Assembly: GCF_022605725.1 (NCBI RefSeq) | Contig: NC_065548.1 | Span: forward strand, 44,633,131 to 44,697,130 | Direction of reading: 5' to 3' | DNA length: 64,000 nucleotides | Origin: Anthonomus grandis grandis | Lineage: Eukaryota; Arthropoda; Insecta; Coleoptera; Curculionidae | Part shown: in pieces, positions 21,130 to 32,157 of the stretch | Layout of the letters: each line of letters starts with the position of its first letter | How positions within the stretch are numbered: position 1 is the first letter of the stretch | Position numbers and translations under genes: made by a program | The notes under the pieces: generated by a model | The model's database searches: none | Told to the model about the DNA's origin: nothing | Seen by the model: only the letters and a program-made list of their open reading frames with translations

Positions 21130-24066
21130 ATGCCTACCTCTTGCTGCATTCCTGGGTGCAAAAGCAATTATAAAGATACCGAGAGAGTTACCATTTTTCG
21201 TTTTCCCAATGACCCGGATCAAAAGAAAAGATGGTTAGAATGCATTGAAAGAGACGACGTAGTGATAAAAGAATCATCAAGGATCTGCATAAAACATTTT
21301 TCTGAACGTGTCATTATTCGTGAGGATATAGTGGCTAGGAAGGATGGAACAATTTTAAAGGTTTCTCGAAAAAGAGTAAAGCTGTCAGAAGATGCCTGCC
21401 CTACAATATTTGAGAATCAGCCATTCACAACCCATACCCCTACAAAAAAAAAATCACGGGTCTTACAAGAGTTAGAACTTGAGCCACAAATGATAAATCA
21501 AGAAAATAAGGAACAAAAAGATTGTATAAATACATTTGAAGAACTAACAGGTAGTATTTTGCATATAGTTCAAAAAAATTTTAGCAATTATTTTAATTTT
21601 AAAATATCTACTGATCATATCAATATTTTTTATGTTACTGAAAGTGACTTAACCAGTTTGCCAGTTATTCTTAAGGGGGTAGTAATAAATAAAAATTTTA
21701 AAACTACTTTTTTTTATAAAGATAGGGAGGTAGCCAATAGTGAATTAAATAGCATTTTAGGGAAATCGAAAATATGTAATAGGTGGTCTATTTTATTAAA
21801 TCTTTTAAATTTTGTACAAAAATTTTCTATTCAGGTTTTGCCAGAGAATGAATTTGAGGATAATTTTACTTACATTGAAAAAATATTACAAGATATTTTA
21901 ATAAAACAAAATTCTAAAGAGCATAATATTATAAGAAAATTGAAGTTTGTTAGGGAGCAAATAACCTTAATGAAAAGTAGTAAAGTGGTGTATTCTCCGG
22001 AAACATTAATTTGGGCCAGCACTATTTTTTTAACCTTTCCAGGGGCATTTTTTTTACTAAGGGATAGTAATACATTAATACTTCCCAGTCCCCGCCATTT
22101 AAAAAGACTATTATTAAAATTAGGGTCTAATAGTTCAGGTGTAGATGAATGTCATCTTAAATATTTGTCAGAGAAAAAAAAGAACCTAACTGACAGAGAA
22201 AAATATGTCGTTTTAATGTTAGACGAAATTTATATTCGGTCTGACATATCATATAAAAGTGGGAAAATAGAGAGTTTTGCCTCGAACAATACTTACAATT
22301 ATATATACAAATTTAGGTGATGATAAAAAAATGATACCAGCAACGACAATTCAAGCATTTATGATATCATCTTTATTTTCGGACCATAAAGATATGGTTG
22401 GCTTATTTCCTATTTCAACTCTTAAATGCGACATTCTACATGAATTAACTAAGAAAATTTTAAAACTTCTGACAGATATGGACTACCATGTAATTGCCAT
22501 TATTTCGGACAATAATGCGGTTAATAAAAAAATGTTCAGTTTACTTTGCGGTGGTACAATACAAACCTATTTTTTAAATCCCTATACAAATGTCTCTCAA
22601 AAAGTATTTATTTTTTTTGACACGGTTCACATTTTAAAATCCATCAGAAACAATTGGAATAATCAAAAGGATAATCTACAAACTTTTTTTTTGCCCGATA
22701 TTTCCAATGATATGCAAAGTTTACAAACATTTCCAGAAGTTGCCAATATAACTAAAATAACGGCATGTGTAAATAGTTTAAAAAAAAATTTTTTCTTATG
22801 AAGAAAATCGGGTTGTTAAATTAGCACCGTCGCTCTCAAGAAAAGTGTTATATCCTTCGTCAATAGAAAGACAAAATGTTAACTTATGCGTCAGGCTTTT
22901 TGATAATAAAAATATGGCTGCATTATAAGAATATAATAAAGACAATCCAACTACAGTGAGTGGAACCATTAAATTTTTAGATTTAATTTCAAAATGGTGG
23001 AAAATCGTAAATTGTAAATCTCAATTTAAAGGTATACGTTTTCGAGACTCGCATTATGATTGTATAAGAGATCCAGAATTTGACAAAAATATTATATTTT
23101 TAAGAAATTTGATTAAATGGTTAGAACTATGGAACGAATTAACTATTCAGGGTAAACCAGAGAGTACAAGAAATGGAAAACTTTCAAATTAAACACACTT
23201 TTCATTAACACATATGTACTTGTAAGGTCTTGTCAGACATGTGTAAATACCTGATAAACGATTTAAAATTTGAGTATGTCTTACTGGAAAAGTTTCAAAC
23301 CGATGATTTAGAGGGTAGATTTGGACAGTACAGATTAATGTCGGGGACTAATTACCATATTTCAGTAATTCAAGTTTTGGAATCCGAGAGAAAATTAAAA
23401 TTAATAAGCGTTTTAAAATTAAAATCTTCACTCAATGGCGATTTTTCTTTGAAAAACTTTGATCTTAATACTCAAGACAATTTTAATATTAAAGAATTAA
23501 CAGAACTTGACGATTTTCTTCTTGATGCTTTATTGTTGACAAATGACGAAACTATAAATTAAAATAAAAAACGGGTTTTAATTTATATAGCAGGATATAT
23601 TGCTAGAAGTATTAATAAAAAAATAAAGTGTGAAGATTGCACTTTATTTATTTGCTTTCAAAATCAATTAGATATTGATTATCCAGAAAGTTCAGATTTT
23701 TCCTACATTGATAAATTGGATCGGGGAGGCTTAAAGTGGCCAAAAGACATAATTGTAGAAATAATATCCAATATATTTTTACTATTTAAAATTTTAATTA
23801 GTGATACATGCGAATCGCTTTTCTTAAAATTCAAGTCTTAAAGGGGTATTTTACAAAGCTTGTCCATAGAAATGTTAAAATATAAAACCATTTTTCCAAT
23901 TTCTTGTTTTTCTTGCGGAGATGATAGGAATCAAATATTCAAACAATGTATTGTTCATATGGCAAACATTCTTTTAAATAATTACTGTAAAAGTAAAAAT
24001 TCAACTTTTTAATCTAGTCAGGTAAATAAAAAACAAAGGGCTGTAAAAAAACTTAAAAGTAAGTAA
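21130..24066 (+). pseudogene. P-element/THAP9-like transposase, degenerate
   Basis: The ATG at 21130 opens a THAP zinc finger: C-x4-C (CCIPGC), a WLECI box, then C-x2-H (CIKH) and a CPTIF box near residue 95; this is the DNA-binding domain. The first frame continues through WASTIFLTFPGAF, LPSPRHLKRLL and the RNase H-like LMLDEIYIRS to 22320. A frame change leads to 22277-22801, with the second Asp region IISDNNA and the THAP9-type FFDTVHILKSIRNNW. Later pieces (22956-23192, 23230-23562) include TDDLEGRFGQYRLMSGTNYH, and after an in-frame TAA, IYIAGYIARS and a C-x2-C (KCEDC). There are at least two frameshifts and several stops, so it cannot be active. Order and motifs match known P/THAP9 proteins well. 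Confidence 0.88.
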
Positions 24067-25100
24067 CGGTATGACAGTATGGATTTAAATACATTATTTA
24101 TTTTTGTATAAAATATATATATCTTGTCTTTATTATTGTTTAGATATTGTCTTAAATATGGTGTTCAAGTAGTATAGAAATGTTTTGATTGTTGTTAATA
24201 AATATTTTTGTAATTATCTGCTATAAGAGTAAGAATAATTAAAATATTGACTATAGGTTAAATAATAAAAACTAAATGGCTGTAGAAAACTTAAAATATT
24301 AACAGTGTAACCAATGCGCTTAGTTTCATATACCATATGTATGTTTTGTTTTTCTTTTTTTACATATTTTATTTTACCATAACTATTAAGAATATTTTGG
24401 TTATGGTTTTATATACCATTATGTATTAGATAAAATAAAACCAATTTATAGCATTTATTGAATAATAATTAATTTATTCCTTGTTTTTAACCTTATCCAA
24501 CCATTTAAAGAAAATACTCTAAAATAATTAAAAATAATATTAATATGTATGTATGTATCTTGTGGGAGATAGAGCTGTGCGAATTTCTCATTACTGTGCT
24601 ACTGTTTAAGCTCAGAAAAAATTTAAATGGATTTTTAATTTTTTTTGATTATCTTCGGAATCATTCAAATTTTCGATTTTTTAAAAAAGCAACCAAAATT
24701 TGGCGTAGGTACCTACCTAATTTTGTTTTCGGCATTTTTACGAAAAAGTAATACAGCAATGCAAAAACTTTCCCATAGCAACCAAGATTAATACGAAAAC
24801 GCAAGAACCCAACCCAACCCACAAAAGTGTCAAGAATAAATTTTTGAAAATTTGTTTTTTTTTTCAATAATTTTCAAAACCACATAATATATATATATAT
24901 GGCATATTCTTTTATAAATAAATAATGTGCAACTTTGGGGTAAATGATCCATTTTCGTACTTTAAGTATTGTAAGACGAATTTGAAACACCGTTTTATAT
25001 GTATATTTTTCCAATAAAATAAATAATAATAAATATTTAAAACATTTATCATATACCTAAAAATACATAATAATAAAAAAAATATATTATCTTGTAAAAT
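24067..25100. other. AT-rich 3' part of the P-like element
   Basis: No coding signal. It contains short ATGT and TA repeats (24545-24560, 24884-24900). Probably untranslated and subterminal sequence of the element. Confidence 0.5.
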
Positions 25101-25230
25101 GTAAAATATTAGGTCCCGCGGTATCTCCACTTCGTTCCACTGTACGGCGTGCGCCACCAAATCTCGGCTTCAATTTTGACGCCTCGAAACCAGTGTCACG
25201 GCTAGAACTCTCGATCGGCTACGACTGCAT
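25101..25230 (-). repeat. Right inverted end of the P-like element
   Basis: Inverted partner of 20791-20929, GC-rich against AT-rich surroundings. It begins with GTAAAATAT (the inner edge) and ends with ACGACTGCAT. Confidence 0.7.
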
Positions 25231-25469
25231 CCATTTTTCGAGGACTTGTTCCCGAGTTCCCGTGTCGCAGGTAGAAGCACACGTAAAAGGCCAGTTTTTT
25301 ATTTCCGAAATTTGTGAAGCAGGAAGTGGCCAATATGGTTTATAATTTATAGTCCTTAATCTTGTTCCTTTAGGGAACTGTTTATTTCATAATTCTGGTG
25401 CAGGATGCCCAAGATTTTAATGGATAGATAATAAAACTTAGCAAGGTTAGGCAAAAAAAACAAATAAAT

Positions 25470-26573
25470 ATGGTTGGAAATCAGAGTACGGAAATATGCA
25501 ATAACTGCGATAAAGTAGTGGACAATGATCAAGTGTATATTTGCGATCTTTGTGCGGCAAAAATACACAAAAAATGTACGAACTTATCGGAAATAAAATG
25601 TATGCCATTGCAAAGAAGAGTTTTAGTGCTGTTATGCTTTAAGTGCAAGGAAGTTTTAGGAAAAACTCCAGAAATGTTTAATTTGATGAAAGAAATGAAA
25701 AATGAACTAGTAAACCTAAAAAGTGAAGTAACTGAACTTAGAAAAGAAATCAATATTAACAAGAAACAACAAAATACCTATTCTGATATTGCAAAAAGGG
25801 GCCAAACAATAATGGGAAATAAACCATCTCAATTTCCTACATTAATTATGAAATCCAAAAGTGGTTTAGACTCTGAAAAAACGCTAAAACTAATCCAAGA
25901 AAAAATAAATCCTAATAATCTGAAAATAGGAGTGAAAAATATTAATAGCACAAAAAATGGAAATATAATTGTTAAATGCAACACAAAAGAGGAAATAGGA
26001 TCACTGAAAAAAGCAATTCAAACAAAATTAGGACACACAGTGGAGGCTAACATACCGAAGAAGAAAAGGCCACGAGTTAAAATTGTTGGATACACAGGGG
26101 ACGGAACACCAGAAATCATTGAAGACAAAATAAGACGTCAAAACCATTGGATAATGCAAAATGATGAATTTACAGTAACTTACATCAAAAGGAACGAACA
26201 AAAAAAGTTCTCAATTATTTTCCTGGAGTGTGAACCGGAGGCCTAATGGAAGTTTATTGGCTCAGGAATGGCCTGTATTGGATGGAATCGTTGTGCTGTG
26301 TATGACGATGTTCCATTTACAAGATGTTATCAATGCCAAGGATACAATCACAAAAGCAATGTTTGTAATAATAATACAGCATGTGGAACCTGCGCGGGTG
26401 AGCACGAAACAAAAACATGTAAAAGTGTTCAACACAAATGTTATAACTGCATCTCAGCAAACAGAAAATACAATTTAAACTACAATGTTGAACATACAGC
26501 CCTAGATAGCAATTGTCCATCAACAAAATATTTTCTTGAAAGCACAAAGAAAAAGATTGAGTATGGAGAATAA
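25470..26573 (+). pseudogene. LINE C ORF1: PHD-like finger, coiled coil, zinc knuckles
   Basis: Starts at ATG 25470. Residues 10-60 hold a Cys/His pattern (CNNCDK, YICDLCAAKIHKKC, LCFKCKEV) like the PHD or C4HC3 fingers found in CR1-type ORF1 proteins. A Glu/Lys-rich coiled coil follows (about 70-100), then a basic region. A frame change near 26240 moves to the next frame, where CYQCQGYNHKSNVC and two further Cys-rich knuckles (CGTC, CYNC) lie before the stop at 26571-26573. Such proteins bind LINE RNA and act as nucleic-acid chaperones (family knowledge). The single frameshift is the main damage. Confidence 0.82.
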
Positions 26574-28074
26574 TGGTTGTAATTAATCAAGAAGACCTTC
26601 TGAACAAAATGGATGGAGATGACAATATCTTAACTAAGACGGTGGATAGCAGTATGTTGTATAATGAAGTAAATCTAAATGCAAGCATTTTTAATTTGGT
26701 ACATGTAAATATTAGAAGTGTAAGAAAAAATTTCGACAATTTAATTCTATTGTTAGAAAATTTTAATTTAGGCTTTACAGACATAATTGTATTAAGTGAA
26801 ACTTTTCAAGTATCCTCGAAGGATGACTTTAATATAAGGGGTTATGAAACATTCTATAATGAAGGCAAATACAATAAAAATGATGGAATCATAATTCTGA
26901 TAAAACCTGAATTGGACCCGGTGTTCTCCACAGTAATATTGCCGAAATCTCAAGTCACTTTGGCTAGAGTAGTATGTCATATCAAGGATATTACTGTGGG
27001 AGTTACAGCCGTGTATAAGCCACCTCCTATTTCAAAAGATCTTTTTATTCAGGATTTGGAAGAATTCTTAAGTTTAAATAACAATAATCAACAACTAGAA
27101 ATATTTACTGGGGACGTTAATATAGATCTATTAAATCTTGAAGATAATAATGTTATTAAGTATTCAACTGTAATGCACAATCGGGCTATTTATCTTATAT
27201 AAATTCAATTACACGACCAGACACAACTAATTTAGATCACATTTTCTTAAAATGTAAAAATATTTCTTCCGCAGAGTTTAAATCATTTGTTTTAGATAGC
27301 TGTCTAACAGATCATTTTCCAGTAATGATAAATGTTGCCTTTAAAGATAAAAGTTTCCGAGCTGTCACCCAAAAAACAGAATCTAATAAAAAATCAATAG
27401 ACATACATAATCTTAAAAGACTGTTAAATGAACAAGACTGGACGTTAATAAAAGAAATAGACAATCCTGACCAAGCAATGAGCACTTTTTTTGAAATCTA
27501 TACAAAGCATATAAAAAGCTCCGAAAGCCACTCTTAATAATAGCCGCAATAATAGCCTCAATCAAACATAGGGACAAACTAAAACGAAAACTATTAAAAA
27601 ATTATAATGTAGAACTAGAAAATGAATATAAAAATTATAGAAACCATTTAAATAAAATTATATCAATTCAAAAAAGAAATTATTATAGAAATGAGATTAA
27701 TAAAAATAAAGATAATATGAAGAAAATGTATGAAGTAATAAGAGATGCAACGAATCAAAAACAGACAGAAAAACTTCACATTAAAATAAAAAATGAAAAT
27801 GGGGAAAACTTCCAAGATGAACATCAAATGGCTGACTTTTGTAATCAATATTATACAAATATTGGTATTCAGATGGCAGAAAAAATCCCACAACCTCACA
27901 ACCCACATAGCCTTGAGAACCCTATTACACAATCTATATATTTGACACCTATTACCCATAATGAACTAATAAAACACATTAACAACCTTAAAAATAAAAG
28001 TTCTCCAGGTTTTGATGGTATATCGGCTAATCTGATTAAACAAACACACATAGAAATTCTAGAGCCACTTATTC
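26573..28074 (+). pseudogene. LINE C ORF2: endonuclease and start of RT, broken
   Basis: The ATG at 26573 overlaps the ORF1 stop as TAATG. The endonuclease (APE type) shows HVNIRSVRKNFDNL, LSETF, AVYKPP and FTGDVNIDLL. A frame change near 27200 leads to LDHIFLK and SCLTDHFPV, which supplies the catalytic DH. Stops near 27535 precede a linker, and the frame 27717-28074 reaches the RT fingers (SSPGFDGISANLI). It ends before the RT active site. It nicks target DNA in intact relatives; here it is inactive. Confidence 0.85.
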
Positions 28075-28661
28075 ACATCCGATTATCACAATTTAGCACA
28101 ATCCGGCAACCCGCTTCATCGCTCCGTCGAAACAAACCGGCGCGATTTTAAAAATTTCCAATTTAATAAGGCCGGCCGACGACAGCGCCAAGTGCGGCGT
28201 GCGCCACGTCCCTTGGTAAGATTACGCGTCTATTCTCTCGTTAGCCTATGATAAACGTAAATGTAAAAATAAATCAGTTGACCAGCAACAAATAACAAAC
28301 CTCAGCATACGATTTTACCTACCCTAACTTCGCAAGCTAAAATCACCTCAAAAATAAGGGCGGCCTTTTTCACAGTGCCCAGGGCGGCATTTTTTGTAAA
28401 TCCGGGCCTGCTTACATAGAATGTTGAATGTGGAAAATTTCAAAAAATTAAAAAAAAAATCGGATTTTAGACGTTTCTTTAACTTTACCGGACCCTTCGC
28501 GACTAGTAGAAGGTTAACAAAAGTATGTATTTACATTTTTCACAGTTTTTCAAAAACGCAATCTTCAATTTCTTTTCTGTTTTCAACATTTTCATCAACA
28601 GAAAAAATCCTGTTAGTTTGCTAATTTAACCGACCCTGTATCTTAAATACTAACTAAGATA
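28075..28661. other. GC-rich patch and probable transposon end
   Basis: 28120-28230 is GC-rich with GGCCGGCCGACG and CGGCGTGCGCCAC; the latter also occurs at the right end of the P-like element (CGGCGTGCGCCAC, about 25145-25157). AGGGCGGC repeats precede CCGGGCCTG near 28411, whose complement starts CAGGCCCGG, resembling a hAT-type terminus. No gene is supported. Confidence 0.4.
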
Positions 28662-28738
28662 CCAATAGCAAAGTTTACTAAATAAAATACTTTATTTTAT
28701 TATTTATTTGTATTTTATTCAGTAAACTTTGCCAATAG
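28662..28738. repeat. 63-bp palindromic insertion with CCAATAG direct repeats
   Basis: A near-perfect inverted repeat (arms of 22 bases, CAAAGTTTACT(A/G)AATAAAATAC, one mismatch) occupies 28669-28731 and is flanked by CCAATAG at 28662-28668 and 28732-28738. This has the form of a tiny MITE with a 7-bp target duplication. It abuts the left TIR of the next element. Confidence 0.75.
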
Positions 28739-28960
28739 TGCCGACTTATGGTCGGGACACACATGCCCGCAACGAGTCCGCACCGTAGCACGGCCGTCTC
28801 GGTTGTGAATTGTCGTTCGTAATCATATGAAGTAGTCTTAACATGACCGCACCGTGCCCGTGCGCCGACTCCGCAACGAGCTAGAATAGTTTTGTTTAAT
28901 TTTCAACGGTGACGGTGCGTTGTACGGTCTCGAACGGGCAATAAAATTTAGCTATTCAAA

Positions 28961-29149
28961 ATGGAAATTGAAAGGTTAATAGAGGAAGTAAGGAAGTTTC
29001 TATCACTGTATGATTAAAAAAATGAAAAATATAGGAATACAGATTATAAAGACAGAGTGTGGAAGAAAATTTCTTTGGAATTGAACAAAAAAAGTGGGTC
29101 CAAATTTATAAAACATATTTTTAATAAATTTAATTCGAAAAATTGTTAA
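28961..29149 (+). pseudogene. MADF-domain N-terminal fragment
   Basis: From ATG 28961 the peptide MEIERLIEEVRKFLSLYD fits the start of a MADF domain. An in-frame TAA (29015-29017) follows, and then the same frame continues the domain with YKDRVWKKISLEL, ending at a stop. MADF domains bind DNA and occur beside the transposase in Harbinger elements. Too short and broken to act. Confidence 0.6.
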
Positions 29150-30200
29150 ATAATTTGTCGTATATTAGGTAGATTTTGGCAACATCCGGTTGTCTAGATG
29201 AGCGAATTTGTTTTAGTAAGCGGCTATTATAATTTGTTCCAGTTGTAATTATTTTATACACCGTGAAATTGATTCTTTTTTCTAAAATGCATTACAGCCC
29301 ATTTTACAAAAATCAAACGAAGATTGAGCTTGATATTTGAAGTGGTGTGTAAGATCAGGTGTAAAAAAACGACCTAGAAAATGCTCTAATTCATATTTTA
29401 GGATAGGAAACATGCAGTTTTTTGAAAAGCTTTTATTTAACTTGCAATGTATGTATGTATGTATGTATGTATGTACATATGTAACTAACTATGTATGTTC
29501 GGTGCAAATCTTGAAACTCAAATTTGACCAACTTCTAGTTGTCCGATTTTGGTGAAATTTGGAACATATACGTAATTCCGGAGACAATGAAATATAGTAC
29601 TATTTAGTACTAAAATTAACTAAGGTTGGTACTTCTATATGCATAAAAAAATATTAATTAATTTTTCGAAATAAAACTCCTTCAAGTTTTTATTCAAAAA
29701 TTTTAATTTAATTTTTACTTAAATAACTCGTAACGATAGTTGTATACGCAAATTCTAATTACTCAATATACTAGGTTTTTATTAAGTTTTTAAATTTACA
29801 TAAGAAAAGGTTATAAAGTTTAATTACCAATATTTTTACCACTAGATTATATATTAGTTGTTTGGGATTTTCGTCTTAGAAAATATTTGTTTACGGCGAA
29901 GAAACCAAATACCTAGTAAAAAAACATGAATTTGATACGATCTAGATTTTATTTACTATATTTTAGCCAAAAAGATGCAACATCTAAAAAAACTGGCAAA
30001 TATGATCCATTAATTAAATTATTTAAATTGCCAGGGCTGTATTTTCCTGCCAATCTACGCTGCCCTCTACAGAACTAAAGAAATCTTTTAGTTGTTCTCA
30101 TATTGCGAATGCTGTATTTGTTGATCATTACCAAATTTCAAGTACATTTTTCTTTGAAATAAATTTAATGTACCAACCCAATTAAGTTTCGATCCAAACT
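29150..30200. other. Interior of the TIR element: AT-rich, with an ATGT microsatellite
   Basis: Nothing coding is recognised. An (ATGT)n microsatellite lies at about 29447-29476. Confidence 0.5.
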
Positions 30201-30372
30201 AAATACTTTGAAGTGCGTGGTGACCGTCCAATGCGATGCGGGATGCGGCCGTGTGTCGGAGATGTGTGTTTTGGGAGATAACGCACCGAGACACGGCCGA
30301 GCTACGCTGCGGGCACGGTGCGGTCTCGGTACGGATATGTGTGCCCCGACCTTTAATCGGAGGCACCCTGTA

Positions 30373-30405
30373 CACAGAATAAACGATCTCACAGAAGCGA
30401 AGGCT
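30373..30405 (+). repeat. 33-bp segment repeated inverted at 35647-35679
   Basis: The segment beginning CACAGAATAAACGATCTCAC is identical to the reverse complement of 35647-35679. Weaker similarity continues for about 50 bp (GAACC(A/G)GTTTTT). In one frame both encode the peptide HRINDLTEAKA. Possibly a low-copy repeat or duplicated exon. Confidence 0.7.
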
Positions 30406-31394
30406 TGCGTCGGCTCCTTTGATATCCGTGAACCAGTTTTTTATAAGCCCAACTGACAGATGCACCCGGCGCAAATACACTGAGATATCTCGTAAAGTTG
30501 TAGTAAACGCATACACCGAACGAAGTGCTTTTATTTTTAAAATCAAAATGGTTATATTCATATAATACGGGAGCAAACTACAAAATTTAGTTACATTTCA
30601 AATAGGATTTTTTTTTGTTAAGGCTTATATTGGTCCTTGCTTTTTAGAATAATTATAATAATTATTATTTTTATAAAAATTGTTATTTGATAATTTTGAT
30701 ACACGATAGAGGTGTAGGTGAGTATACTTTTAATTTGTTTTGGAATGGAATTTTTGTGTTAGTTGTTTTATGATAATGGTAAATAATATTTGCCTTTAGT
30801 AAGGCACTAGCTGAGAAAAAGTCTGCTATTTGTGTGATGTTAATATGTTAACAATATACATATACATATGTACATAGGTAGGTATTTTTAAATTAAATTT
30901 TAGCTGGAAGGTTTATACGCAGGTATGTTTTCTCGTATGTTTTAAACACAACACATTTAAGAGTAGGTATCATCGGCTTTTATATATTAATATATAAAAA
31001 TATATATGTATGTATTATTATAAACATATGTAGGTACCACACATATGTCCATATGTTATAAAGGTATTATACGTTGTATAGTCGCCGCCCATTATGATAG
31101 TCTGGAACAAAATATAAGATTTTTAAGGGTTTTACTACTACTATATTATGCACTTGCATGGGTAAACTAGTCCATAAAAAGATAGTTAATTAAAAATTAA
31201 AGTCATTATTCTTTATCACATAAAAATACTGTATACCTAAATCAACCTTAATATTTTTATCTATGTACAATGTTATGTACCTGCACGTATGTACACATAC
31301 ATAGATACATATGGTTTAGGTATATACATATATGTTTATTAAATTAAATAAATTCAAGTTCTGTTTATAAATCGTTCTACAAAGATTTTTCAAA
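30406..31394. other. AT-rich unassigned stretch
   Basis: No gene seen. Dense ATACATATGTAC-type short repeats occur between 30840 and 31330. Confidence 0.5.
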
Positions 31395-32143
31395 TTTAGT
31401 ATCATCAAGCACTACTATGTGACAGATGCAACATATGGAAGCATAGAGAATGCTTGTCTATGTCAAATAAAACTTATGTCAAATTAAGCAAATCCAAGGA
31501 CGAGTGGCTCTGTGGCAAATGTAACACCAAAGATGGACCTGGTTCTGCTTTACGTGGAAAGAGGGATTACACTCTGGCCGATATTATGGCAAAATTGGAA
31601 AAGATGGAAAATGAGTACAGATCTTTATTAACTAAATATGATGATCAACTTAAAATAAATAAGGAATTACAGGATGAACTTGGTCAAATTAAGCAACAGT
31701 TAAATAAAAATGAACAAAAGGAACTTAAATTTGTTGGTGCAAGGAATCCCATACAAAGAGAACGAGAAATTGTAAATAAAATTGCCAATTATCTTGATGT
31801 CCCAAACGTAAACAAATTTACTGTTTATAGATTGGGCAGGGATAAGAATAAAAATAACCCTGTTAAAGTCATCTTTGAGGATGAATCAACTAAAACAAAA
31901 ATTTTAAAATCAAAAAAGAAATTTGGCCTAAAAAGTTCAGATTTGGGATATACTACGGATAATAAAATCTTTCTCAACCATGAACTTATAAAAACTAATC
32001 TTGATTTATACATGGCAGCTAAGGCTTTTAAGAAAGATCAAAATTTTAAGTTCCTATGGATTGGCGATGGTAATATCTTTTTGAGGAAAGACGAAAGTTC
32101 AAAAGTTCTCCTTATCAATAATAAAAGTCAGTTGGAAAACTAG
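31395..32143 (+). pseudogene. LINE D ORF1, 5'-truncated: PHD-like finger and coiled coil
   Basis: The frame is open upstream of its first ATG (31454) to at least 31400, where LLCDRCNIWKHREC forms the first half of a PHD-like finger, completed by WLCGKCNTK. A long coiled coil follows (LADIMAKLEKMENEY ... ELGQIKQQL), then an RNA-binding-like region with VNKFTVYRLGRDK and the C-terminal DLYMAAKAF block seen in many LINE ORF1 proteins. No stop occurs before TAG 32141-32143, so only the N-terminus is lost. Likely role: RNA binding in the LINE particle. Confidence 0.8.
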
Positions 32144-32157
32144 CGAGGCCTCGTGAA

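Larger units (their letters stand above)
20791..25230 (+). mobile_element. P-like (THAP) DNA transposon with long imperfect inverted ends
   Basis: A P-superfamily transposase pseudogene lies between two ~130-140-bp imperfect inverted segments. The outermost well-conserved part is CTGCATCGTAGCCGATCGAT on the left, against a close match on the right strand. P elements usually have shorter TIRs plus subterminal repeats and an 8-bp duplication; I could not identify the exact termini or duplication, so the limits are those of the visible inverted match. Confidence 0.65.
25470..28074 (+). mobile_element. LINE family C, 3'-truncated non-LTR element
   Basis: Carries an ORF1 with a PHD-like finger and zinc knuckles, an endonuclease, and the start of an RT that stops abruptly near 28074, where unrelated GC-rich sequence begins. 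A more decayed relative lies at 37.1-37.8 kb. Losing the 3' end is unusual for a LINE, which normally truncates at the 5' end, so a later deletion or insertion is likely. Confidence 0.85.
28738..30366 (+). mobile_element. TIR-flanked transposon remnant with a MADF-like reading frame
   Basis: The left end (GTGCCGACTTATGGTCGGGA...) and the reverse complement of the right end (GTGCCTCCGATTAAAGGTCG...) share GGTCGGGRCACACAT, a GAGTCCGCACCGT-like stretch and CTCGGCCGT, giving imperfect TIRs of about 80-100 bp that are GC-rich against AT-rich DNA. The internal MADF-like peptide is typical of PIF/Harbinger accessory genes. No transposase is seen, so it is a non-autonomous or deleted copy. I could not confirm a target duplication, and the superfamily is uncertain. 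Confidence 0.65.

Noticed and set aside
24545..25160. Several short open frames of 60-80 residues
   Set aside because: AT-rich, low-complexity translations without motifs, in the untranslated part of the P-like element.
30165..30576. Overlapping open frames on both strands at the right end of the TIR element
   Set aside because: They arise from the GC-rich terminal inverted repeat, where stops are rare; no protein features.
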